Assembly: GCA_036163455.1 (NCBI GenBank)
Contig: JAYZKL010000068.1
Span: 1-16,230, forward strand
DNA: 16,230 nucleotides
Source: GCA-2701705 sp036163455
Lineage (GTDB): Bacteria > Pseudomonadota > Gammaproteobacteria > GCA-002705445 > GCA-002716945
Direction: 5' to 3'
Within the stretch, counting starts at the first letter, position 1; each line of letters begins with the position of its first letter. Below are positions 6,243 to 12,521 of this stretch, one piece after another. A program made the translations under genes and the position numbers. Under the pieces are notes generated by a model. That model saw nothing but the letters and a program-made list of their open reading frames with translations. It did no database searches and was not told where the DNA came from.

Positions 6243-6770
6243 ATGTCTAAGATAGCAAGAAAGCCGATTACAATACCTGATCAAACAAAATTTTCTATAA
6301 ACGAAAATCAGATAACTATTGAAGGCCCTAAAGGAAAACTTTCCTTCGAGAAACAATCCGATATTTTAATTAAAGAGGAGTCTGGGCGAATACATGTAGC
6401 AACCTCGAATGATAGTTCTATCCCTTTATCTGGCACCACTCGAGCTTTAATTTCCAATATGATTAAGGGAGTATCTGAAGGATGGGAAAAGAAATTAAAA
6501 CTAATTGGAGTTGGTTATAGAGCAAAAGCAGATGCTAAAAACTTAGAACTAACAGTTGGTTATTCACATCCCGTGGTTTATCCAATCCCAGAAGGCATTA
6601 AGATAGAAACTCCATCACAAACAGAAATAGTTATAAGCGGAATGGACAAACAAAAAATTGGACAAGTTGCATCAGAAATAAGAATGGTTAGATCACCTGA
6701 GCCTTATAAAGGTAAAGGGATTAGGTATGATGATGAAAGGGTTGTAAAAAAAGAGGCTAAAAAGAAATGA
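6243..6770 (+). CDS. rplF: Large ribosomal subunit protein uL6
   Basis: L6 sits near the factor-binding region of the 50S subunit, close to the sarcin-ricin loop. The 175-residue product (E. coli 177) shows the two repeated L6 domains: an N-terminal SKIARKPITIP and GPKGKLSF part, and a C-terminal part with LIGVGYRAKADAKNLELTVGYSHPV and the diagnostic VASEIRMVRSPEPYKGKGIRY. AGAGG at 6232-6236, overlapping the rpsH stop, is a well-placed ribosome binding site six bases before the ATG. It overlaps rplR by four bases (ATGA, 6767-6770). Confidence 0.98.
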   Translation: MSKIARKPITIPDQTKFSINENQITIEGPKGKLSFEKQSDILIKEESGRIHVATSNDSSIPLSGTTRALISNMIKGVSEGWEKKLKLIGVGYRAKADAKNLELTVGYSHPVVYPIPEGIKIETPSQTEIVISGMDKQKIGQVASEIRMVRSPEPYKGKGIRYDDERVVKKEAKKK

Positions 6771-7132
6771 TAAAAGCTAGTAAAAATAAAAAGGATTCTC
6801 GCTTAAAAAGAGCAGTTAAATCTAGAAAAAGAATAAGTGAGACAGTTAGTCACAGAGTAAGTGTTTTTAGATCTGGAAAACATATATATGCTCAATTATC
6901 AACATCGAATGGAGAAAAAGTGATAACTATAATTTCTACAAATAAAAAGAATCTTAGGAAGAAGTGTAGCTCCAATAATGTAGAAAATTCTAAAATAATT
7001 GGCAAAGAAATGGCTGAATTTATAAAAAAACAAAAGATCACAAAAGTTGCATTTGATAGGTCAGGTTATAAATATCATGGAAAAATAAAAGCTTTAGCAG
7101 ATGCTATTCGTGAAAATGGAGTGAAAATCTAA
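6767..7132 (+). CDS. rplR: Large ribosomal subunit protein uL18
   Basis: L18 binds 5S rRNA with L5 and helps attach it to the 50S subunit. The 121-residue product (E. coli 117) has a basic N-terminus (KNKKDSRLKRAVKSRKRI), the strand SVFRSGKHIYAQLST, and the diagnostic C-terminal motif VAFDRSGYKYHGKIKALADAIRENG. The start overlaps the rplF stop as ATGA, with an AGAGG inside rplF roughly a dozen bases upstream. The stop shares one base with the rpsE start (TAATG), so both junctions suggest translational coupling. Confidence 0.97.
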   Translation: MIKASKNKKDSRLKRAVKSRKRISETVSHRVSVFRSGKHIYAQLSTSNGEKVITIISTNKKNLRKKCSSNNVENSKIIGKEMAEFIKKQKITKVAFDRSGYKYHGKIKALADAIRENGVKI

Positions 7133-7623
7133 TGCATCCAGAAGATATAAAAACAGATTTTATTGAAAAACTCGTTGTTGTAAATCGTGTAGCAAAAGTT
7201 GTTAAAGGAGGTAGACAGTTTGGGTTCACTGCATTAACTGTTGTTGGTGATGGTAATGGCAGAGTTGGTTATGGATATGGAAAAGCAAAAGAAGTTCCCA
7301 TTGCTATCCAAAAAGCCATGGAAAAAGCAAAGAAAAATATGATTAGTGTTGCTCTTAAAAAAGGGACGCTACACCATCCAATAACATCTTCACATGGATC
7401 TGCAAAAGTATATATGCAACCTGCGGGAGAAGGTACAGGGGTTATTGCTGGAGGAGCTATGAGAGCAGTATTTGAAGCAACTGGAATACACAATGTGCTA
7501 GCTAAAAGTATCGGCTCTACAAATCCAATTAATGTAGTAAAAGCAACTATAAAAGGTTTAGAAACAATGTATTATCCAGCTTATGTCGCCTTGAAGAGAG
7601 GAAAGAAGACAAGCGAGCTATAA
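7132..7623 (+). CDS. rpsE: Small ribosomal subunit protein uS5
   Basis: S5 lies at the mRNA entry side of the 30S subunit with S3 and S4 and influences decoding accuracy. The 163-residue product (E. coli 166) has the N-terminal double-stranded RNA-binding-like fold with VVKGGRQFGFTALTVVGDG and GRVGYGYGKAKEVPIAIQKA, then the C-terminal fold with PAGEGTGVIAGGAMRAVFE and the IGSTNPINVVKAT segment. Its start overlaps the rplR stop by one base, with a GGAG several bases upstream. No gap or insertion is apparent relative to E. coli. Confidence 0.98.
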   Translation: MHPEDIKTDFIEKLVVVNRVAKVVKGGRQFGFTALTVVGDGNGRVGYGYGKAKEVPIAIQKAMEKAKKNMISVALKKGTLHHPITSSHGSAKVYMQPAGEGTGVIAGGAMRAVFEATGIHNVLAKSIGSTNPINVVKATIKGLETMYYPAYVALKRGKKTSEL

Positions 7624-7628
7624 AGATT

Positions 7629-7820
7629 ATGAATAAGAAAAATATAAAAAAAATAACAGTAAAACAAATTAAAAGTTTGATTGGAAAAACAGGTAAGCAA
7701 AAATCTAGTTTAAAGGGATTGGGTCTGAAAAGGATTAATCATAAAGTTGTGCTTGAGGATACACCTGAAGTACAAGGAATGATAAAAGTAGTCAAGCATA
7801 TGATAGAAATTGAAAATTAA
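7629..7820 (+). CDS. rpmD: Large ribosomal subunit protein uL30
   Basis: L30 is a small 50S protein absent from some bacterial lineages; its presence here between rpsE and rplO fits a proteobacterial spc operon. The 63-residue product (E. coli 59) contains KKITVKQIKSLIGKTGKQKSSLKGLGLKRINHKVVLEDTPEVQGMIKVV as overlapping conserved parts, notably LKGLGLKRINH and the DTPEVQGMI segment, with a few extra basic residues at the N-terminus. It starts five bases after rpsE and precedes rplO by eight bases; no strong ribosome binding site is seen. Confidence 0.96.
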   Translation: MNKKNIKKITVKQIKSLIGKTGKQKSSLKGLGLKRINHKVVLEDTPEVQGMIKVVKHMIEIEN

Positions 7821-7828
7821 TTTGGATT

Positions 7829-8245
7829 ATGAGTATGTTAAATGAGTTAAAACCAAACAGTGATAGTAAAAAAAATAGAAAGCGTGTTGGCAGAGGTATA
7901 GCCTCAGGTACAGGTAAAACTTGTGGCAGAGGACATAAGGGTCAAAAATCACGTTCCGGCGGTAAAATACAAATTGGTTTTGAAGGAGGACAAATGCCTC
8001 TGCAGAGAAGATTACCTAAAGTGGGATTTACATCGCAAAAGAATATTTTTACAGCAGAATTAAAATATGACCGCTTAAAAGACGTAAAGGAATCTGAAAT
8101 AACTCTAGAATTGCTGAAAAAGCATAACCTAGTGAAGAATAAAATAAGGAAAGTTAGAATTATTGGGCCTTGCACAATAAAAGTTAAGAAATCTTTTAAA
8201 GATATATATTGTACAAAATCAGTTTTAGATTATGTGAAAAAGTAA
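7829..8245 (+). CDS. rplO: Large ribosomal subunit protein uL15
   Basis: L15 binds 23S rRNA and acts late in 50S assembly. The 138-residue product (E. coli 144) shows the glycine- and arginine-rich N-terminal extension typical of L15: VGRGIASGTGKTCGRGHKG and QKSRSGGKIQIGFEGGQMPL followed by RRLPKVGF. The rest is a shorter, lysine-rich globular domain. The start at 7829 (MSMLNELKP) is chosen as the first ATG; the second Met at 7835 aligns equally well with the E. coli start. It is followed six bases later by secY, the usual spc order. Confidence 0.97.
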   Translation: MSMLNELKPNSDSKKNRKRVGRGIASGTGKTCGRGHKGQKSRSGGKIQIGFEGGQMPLQRRLPKVGFTSQKNIFTAELKYDRLKDVKESEITLELLKKHNLVKNKIRKVRIIGPCTIKVKKSFKDIYCTKSVLDYVKK

Positions 8246-8251
8246 TTAATT

Positions 8252-9601
8252 ATGGTAAAAAAAGCAAATGACATGTCTGCTGGATTGGGTGGACTAACAA
8301 AATCAACAGAATTAAGGCAAAGAATCTTTTTTGTAATTTTTGCTTTAGTTATTTTCCGCCTTGGTAGTTTCATAACACTTCCGGGAATTGATCCATCAAT
8401 TATGAAAATACTATTTGAGCAACAAAGGGGAAGTATTTTGGATATGTTTAATATGTTTTCCGGCGGATCTTTATCAAGAATGTCTATTTTTGCATTAGGT
8501 GTAATGCCATATATTTCTGCTTCAATTATTATGCAAATGATGACACACATATCAGCTCCTTTAATTCAACTTAGAAAGGAAGGTGAGCGTGGTCGTAAAA
8601 AAATTACCAAATATACTAGAAATTTCACAGTAATACTAGCAACTCTACAATCATTTGGAGTAGCAAATGCACTTGAGAATCAAAATACTTCCTCAACAAC
8701 TTTAGTTGCAGAACCAGGAGTCAGTTTTTTATTCATTGCAGTTATCACACTTGTTACAGGAACGATGTTTCTTGTATGGTTAGGAGAACAAATAACTGAA
8801 AGAGGTGTAGGGAATGGAATTTCAATTATAATTTTTGCTGGTATTGTAGCAGGTTTACCATCTGCAATTGGCAACACTGTTGATTTAGCACGAAATGGTG
8901 AACTTCAGAATTTTACTGTGATATTAATTTTCTTACTTGTTATCCTTATAACAGCCTTTGTAATATTTATAGAAAGGGGGCAAAGAAAAATACCTATAAA
9001 TTATGCAAGAAGAATGCAAGGTAGAAAACTTTATGCTGCACAAAGTACCCATCTTCCCTTGAAAATAAATATGGCAGGAGTTATTCCTCCAATATTTGCT
9101 TCTGCAATAATTTTATTTCCAGCTACAATTGCTAGTTGGGCAGGAGCTGGGTCTGAAGGTGGCATAATCCAACAAATAGCTCTAACGCTATCTCCAGGAC
9201 AACCTGTATATATATTATTTTATGCTGCAGCAATTATTTTCTTTTGTTACTTTTATACCGCACTTGTTTTTAATTCGCGAGAAACAGCAGAAAATTTAAA
9301 AAATAGTGGTGCATTTATACCAGGGATAAGACCAGGGGATCAAACCGCAAACTATATTGATGATATTACTACAAAATTGACTACAATCGGTGCAATCTAT
9401 ATAACTGCTGTTTGTTTACTACCAGAATTTTTAATTCTATACTTCAATGTTCCATTTTATTTTGGTGGCACCTCACTATTGATAGTAGTTATTGTAGTTA
9501 TGGATTTAATGGCGCAGGTTCAATCACACTTGTTATCCCATCAATATGAAGGAATGATGAAAAAAGCAAACCTTAAAGGAATTGGGGGTGGAGTAAGGTA
9601 A
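8252..9601 (+). CDS. secY: Protein translocase channel subunit SecY
   Basis: SecY forms the inner-membrane channel that, with SecE and SecG, moves unfolded proteins driven by SecA or inserts membrane proteins from ribosomes. The 449-residue product (E. coli 443) has ten predicted membrane segments, roughly at residues 22-42, 75-98, 122-142, 155-177, 186-206, 220-240, 273-293, 318-340, 375-396 and 401-421. Conserved cytosolic loops are seen: RGQRKIPINYARRMQGRK near 242-259 and FIPGIRPGDQT near 355-365, both in the SecA/ribosome contact region, plus LPLKINMAGVIPPIFASAI. The C-terminus YEGMMKKANLKG also matches E. coli. secE and secG are not in this window. Confidence 0.98.
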   Translation: MVKKANDMSAGLGGLTKSTELRQRIFFVIFALVIFRLGSFITLPGIDPSIMKILFEQQRGSILDMFNMFSGGSLSRMSIFALGVMPYISASIIMQMMTHISAPLIQLRKEGERGRKKITKYTRNFTVILATLQSFGVANALENQNTSSTTLVAEPGVSFLFIAVITLVTGTMFLVWLGEQITERGVGNGISIIIFAGIVAGLPSAIGNTVDLARNGELQNFTVILIFLLVILITAFVIFIERGQRKIPINYARRMQGRKLYAAQSTHLPLKINMAGVIPPIFASAIILFPATIASWAGAGSEGGIIQQIALTLSPGQPVYILFYAAAIIFFCYFYTALVFNSRETAENLKNSGAFIPGIRPGDQTANYIDDITTKLTTIGAIYITAVCLLPEFLILYFNVPFYFGGTSLLIVVIVVMDLMAQVQSHLLSHQYEGMMKKANLKGIGGGVR

Positions 9602-9603
9602 AA

Positions 9604-9717
9604 ATGAAGATAAAGGCATCTGTAAAAAAACTTTGTAGACACTGTAGAATTATACGTAGAAACCGTGTTGTTAGAGTTATATGTAAAGACCCTAGACATA
9701 AACAAAGACAGGGATAA
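9604..9717 (+). CDS. rpmJ: Large ribosomal subunit protein bL36, zinc-binding form
   Basis: This 37-residue gene starts two bases after the secY stop and is easily missed because of its size. L36 is the smallest 50S protein and organises 23S rRNA near L6. The product begins MKIKASVKKLCRHC and ends DPRHKQRQG, as in E. coli L36. The zinc ligands Cys11, Cys14, Cys27 and His32 are all present in the spacing C-X2-C-X12-C-X4-H, so it is the zinc-containing type. Compared with E. coli (38 residues) one residue is missing before the DPRH segment. Location after secY is the standard gammaproteobacterial arrangement. Confidence 0.97.
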   Translation: MKIKASVKKLCRHCRIIRRNRVVRVICKDPRHKQRQG

Positions 9718-9771
9718 TAGAGGTTGTATTAATAACAAATGAAATATAAAATCACCTTTCAAGAGAAATAA
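9718..9771 (+). promoter_or_regulatory. rpmJ-rpsM gap with possible leader fold and 10-codon open frame
   Basis: At 54 bases this is the longest gap within the ribosomal train. AGAGG at 9719-9723 can pair with CCTTT at 9755-9759, and the adjacent TTGT at 9724-9727 with ACAA at 9735-9738 as a nested short hairpin. An ATG at 9739 opens MKYKITFQEK, whose TAA ends at 9771, directly against the rpsM ATG in the same frame. In E. coli, S4 represses the alpha operon through a pseudoknot in the corresponding leader. The fold here is weak and the minicistron has no good ribosome binding site; both may be chance. Confidence 0.22.
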
Positions 9772-10131
9772 ATGGCAAGAATAGCAGGCATAAATTTACC
9801 AAATACCAAGCATATATGGGTGGCATTAACTTCTATTTATGGAATTGGTAAATCTAGAGCAATTAAAATTTGTTCTGATGCAGGAGTTGATAAAGCAAAG
9901 ATAGTGAAGGACCTTAATGAGAAGGATTTAGAAATTTTAAGGAATTTTGTTTCAAAATATCAGCTAGAAGGAGATTTAAGAAGAGAAATCTCCATTAATA
10001 TTAAGAGGTTAATGGACATAGGTTCATACAGAGGAATCCGTCACCGTAAAGGATTGCCACTAAGAGGACAAAAAACTAAAAATAATAGTAGAACCAGAAA
10101 AGGACCGAGAAAACTTTTAAAAGCTAAATAA
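9772..10131 (+). CDS. rpsM: Small ribosomal subunit protein uS13
   Basis: S13 lies in the 30S head, contacts P-site tRNA with its C-terminal tail and bridges to L5. The 119-residue product (E. coli 118) begins MARIAGINLPNTKHIWVALTSIYGIGKSRA, overlapping the conserved helix-hairpin region, and has DLRREISINIKRLMDIGSYRGIRHRKGLPLRGQ followed by the basic tail TKNNSRTRKGPRK. It is the first gene of the alpha operon. Its ATG is preceded directly by an in-frame TAA; an AAGAGA stretch upstream is only a weak ribosome binding site. rpsK follows after two bases. Confidence 0.98.
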   Translation: MARIAGINLPNTKHIWVALTSIYGIGKSRAIKICSDAGVDKAKIVKDLNEKDLEILRNFVSKYQLEGDLRREISINIKRLMDIGSYRGIRHRKGLPLRGQKTKNNSRTRKGPRKLLKAK

Positions 10132-10133
10132 TT

Positions 10134-10517
10134 ATGATTACAAAAACTAAGAAAAAGAAAGAAAAAAAGATTGTTAATGAAGGCGTCGCTCATGTCTTTG
10201 CATCCTTTAACAATACAATCATTACTATAACAGATAAACAAGGGAACACTCTTTCTTGGGCAACTTCAGGAGGTTCAGGTTTTAGAGGTTCTAGAAAAAG
10301 CACTCCGTTTGCCGCTCAAATTGCTGCAGAAAGAGCAGGACAAAAAGCGGCTGAGTTTGGTCTGAAAAGCCTCGAAGTGCTAATAAAAGGTCCTGGGCCA
10401 GGAAGAGATTCAGCAGTTAGAGCCCTTAATAGTTCTGGTTTCAAGATTACAAACATAACTGATATTACACCTCTTCCACATAATGGGTGCAGGCCACCGA
10501 AAAAAAGAAGAGTGTAA
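10134..10517 (+). CDS. rpsK: Small ribosomal subunit protein uS11
   Basis: S11 sits on the 30S platform near the mRNA exit and the Shine-Dalgarno helix. The 127-residue product (E. coli 129) has a lysine-rich N-terminus, then GVAHVFASFNNTIITITDKQGN, the block SWATSGGSGFRGSRKSTPFAAQ, the helix AAERAGQKAAEFGLK and the C-terminal DITPLPHNGCRPPKKRRV, all diagnostic. The Asn-Gly in PHNGCRPP is the site that is isomerised to isoaspartate in E. coli S11 by report; the sequence context is kept here. An 18-base gap separates it from rpsD. Confidence 0.98.
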   Translation: MITKTKKKKEKKIVNEGVAHVFASFNNTIITITDKQGNTLSWATSGGSGFRGSRKSTPFAAQIAAERAGQKAAEFGLKSLEVLIKGPGPGRDSAVRALNSSGFKITNITDITPLPHNGCRPPKKRRV

Positions 10518-10535
10518 AAGATATAGGTTTTAAAT

Positions 10536-11153
10536 ATGGCAAAATATACAGGATCAAAATGTAAATTAATGAGAAGAGAAGGAACAGATCTTTATTTAAA
10601 GTCTGGATCAAGAGCATTAGATACAAAATGTAATCTTGAAAAAAAACCTGGTCATTCCTTAATTAAGTCAAAAAGCTCCGATTATGCTCTACAGCTTAGA
10701 GAAAAACAAAAGGTCAAAAGAATTTATGGAGTTCTTGAAAAACAATTTAGAAACTATTATAAAAAAGCTGCCAGTAAAAAAGGTTCAACAGGAGAGAACC
10801 TTTTAATGTTGTTAGAATCTAGATTAGATAATGTGGTATATAGAATGGGGTTAGGTTCAACTAGATCAGAATCTAGACAATTAGTAAACCACAAAAACAT
10901 ACAAGTAAATGGAAAAGTAATCAATATTCCTTCTTATCAATTAGCGCCACAAGATAAGGTTGCTGTTAGAGACAAATCAAAAAAACAATTACGCATTAAG
11001 TTTGCAATTAGCCTGGCAGAACAAAGAGGTTTTGATGACTGGTTAGAAGTTGATACCAAAGGTTATGAAGGTGTATTTTCTAGACTTCCTGAGAGAAAGG
11101 AGCTGCCTCCAGAAATAAATGAATCTTTAATTGTTGAATTATACTCAAAATAG
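10536..11153 (+). CDS. rpsD: Small ribosomal subunit protein uS4
   Basis: S4 is a primary 16S rRNA-binding protein that starts 30S body assembly and influences accuracy; in E. coli it represses the alpha operon. The 205-residue product (E. coli 206) starts MAKYTGSKCKLMRREGTDL and contains LREKQKVKRIYGVLEKQFRN, followed by an S4 RNA-binding domain with LDNVVYRMGLGSTRSESRQLV and HKNIQVNGKVINIPSYQL, ending in NESLIVELYSK. It has no zinc-binding cysteine cluster. The TAG stop at 11151-11153 overlaps an AGGTGA that serves rpoA, seven bases downstream. Confidence 0.98.
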   Translation: MAKYTGSKCKLMRREGTDLYLKSGSRALDTKCNLEKKPGHSLIKSKSSDYALQLREKQKVKRIYGVLEKQFRNYYKKAASKKGSTGENLLMLLESRLDNVVYRMGLGSTRSESRQLVNHKNIQVNGKVINIPSYQLAPQDKVAVRDKSKKQLRIKFAISLAEQRGFDDWLEVDTKGYEGVFSRLPERKELPPEINESLIVELYSK

Positions 11154-11160
11154 GTGACAC

Positions 11161-12153
11161 ATGAAAAAAAATGACTTTCTTAAACCCAAACTAGTAGATA
11201 TAGAAGTAGATCAAGAAATACCAAATCAGGCAAAAGTAACTATTGAGCCACTCGAGAGAGGTTTTGGGCATACGCTTGGTAATGCGCTTCGTAGAGTTTT
11301 ACTTTCTTCTTTACCAGGGAGTGCTGTTATTGAAGTAACTATTGAAAATATTTTGCACGAATACAGTACCATCGAAGGCGTAGAAGAAGATGTTTTAGAA
11401 ATTTTGTTAAACATTAAAAAGTTAGCGTTAGTCTTACATAATAAGGAAAAAACAGAGATAACTCTCAGAAAAAAAGGAAAGGGACCTGTTTTAGCATCTG
11501 ATATCTCTGATAATCCAGATGTAGAAATCAAAAATCCAGAATTTTGTCTGGCTAATATAACCAATGATAATACAGAGCTTGTAGTACATATGACTGTTGC
11601 AGAAGGGAGAGGTTATCAACAGGCTCAAAAAAGGAAATTTAATGAACAAGATAATTTAGGTATCGGTAAAATGCAAATAGATGCATCATTTAGTCCAGTT
11701 ATACAAGTTTCTTATAATGTCGATTCAGCAAGGGTTAAACAGAGGACTGATTTAGATAAGTTAATAATTGATATAAAAACAAATGAAACAATTGAGCCCG
11801 AAGATGCTATAAGGAGAGCTGGAAAAATTTTGAGAGATCAATTAGAAGTATTCACACATCTAGAAATAAAAGAAGCAGAGGTTGAAGATTCTGACGTTCC
11901 ACAAATTGACCCAGTTTTATTAAGACCTGTTGATGATTTAGAATTGACAGTTAGATCAGCAAACTGTTTGAAAGCTGAAAACATATATTATATTGGTGAT
12001 TTAGTGCAACGAAGTGAAATGGAGTTACTAAAAACACCAAACCTTGGTAAGAAATCTTTAACGGAAATCAAAGATGTTTTAGCAACACATAGTTTATCTC
12101 TAGGGCTTAAATTAGAAGATTGGCCTCCTAAAAATATAGAAAAAAGATCATGA
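11161..12153 (+). CDS. rpoA: DNA-directed RNA polymerase subunit alpha
   Basis: The alpha subunit dimerises to nucleate RNA polymerase assembly and contacts promoter UP elements and activators. The 330-residue product (E. coli 329) keeps E. coli residue numbering closely. The N-terminal domain (about 1-235) has VTIEPLERGFGHTLGNALRRVLL with Arg45, HEYSTIEGVEEDVLEILLN, and YNVDSARVKQRTDLDKL. After a short linker the C-terminal domain (about 250-330) has LRPVDDLELTVRSANCLK with the DNA-contacting Arg265, Asn268 and Cys269, and NLGKKSLTEI with Lys298, Ser299 and Glu302. UP-element and activator contacts are therefore probably preserved. It overlaps rplQ by four bases (ATGA). Confidence 0.99.
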   Translation: MKKNDFLKPKLVDIEVDQEIPNQAKVTIEPLERGFGHTLGNALRRVLLSSLPGSAVIEVTIENILHEYSTIEGVEEDVLEILLNIKKLALVLHNKEKTEITLRKKGKGPVLASDISDNPDVEIKNPEFCLANITNDNTELVVHMTVAEGRGYQQAQKRKFNEQDNLGIGKMQIDASFSPVIQVSYNVDSARVKQRTDLDKLIIDIKTNETIEPEDAIRRAGKILRDQLEVFTHLEIKEAEVEDSDVPQIDPVLLRPVDDLELTVRSANCLKAENIYYIGDLVQRSEMELLKTPNLGKKSLTEIKDVLATHSLSLGLKLEDWPPKNIEKRS

Positions 12154-12521
12154 GACATCATAAATCAGGAAGAAAACTTAATCGTAACTCATCACACAGA
12201 AATGCGCTGATGAAGAATTTAACAATTTCTTTGTTTCAATTTGAAAGAATTAGCACATCCTTGTCAAAGGCAAAAGAGCTAAGAAGGGTTGCGGAACCAT
12301 TAATTACTCTTGCAAAAACTGATTCTCTTATGAGGAGAAGATTAGCCTATTCTAAAATAAGGAGTAAGAAAGTTGTAAAGAAACTATTTGAAGATCTTGG
12401 ACCAAGATTCAAAAATAGACCAGGCGGTTATTTGAGGATATTGAAATTTGGTTTTAAGCTTGGTGATTCCTCTCCAAAAGCTCTTGTCGAATTAACAGAT
12501 AAAGTTGAAATTAATCCTTAA
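12150..12521 (+). CDS. rplQ: Large ribosomal subunit protein bL17
   Basis: L17 is a bacterial-specific 50S protein near the tunnel exit. The 123-residue product (E. coli 127) starts MRHHKSGRKLNRNSSHRNALMKNL, here overlapping conserved parts, then ERISTSLSKAKELRRVAEPLITLAK and the C-terminal GPRFKNRPGGYLRILKFGFKLGD. It lacks the longer variable tail seen in many homologues. It is the last gene of the alpha operon and starts by a four-base overlap with the rpoA stop. Its final 11 bases overlap the 3' end of uvrA on the opposite strand. Confidence 0.97.
   Translation: MRHHKSGRKLNRNSSHRNALMKNLTISLFQFERISTSLSKAKELRRVAEPLITLAKTDSLMRRRLAYSKIRSKKVVKKLFEDLGPRFKNRPGGYLRILKFGFKLGDSSPKALVELTDKVEINP

Noticed and set aside
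8230..8550. A 106-codon - strand open frame antisense to the start of secY.
   Set aside because: Its hydrophobic residues mirror the AT-rich codons of secY on the other strand; nothing supports a separate gene.
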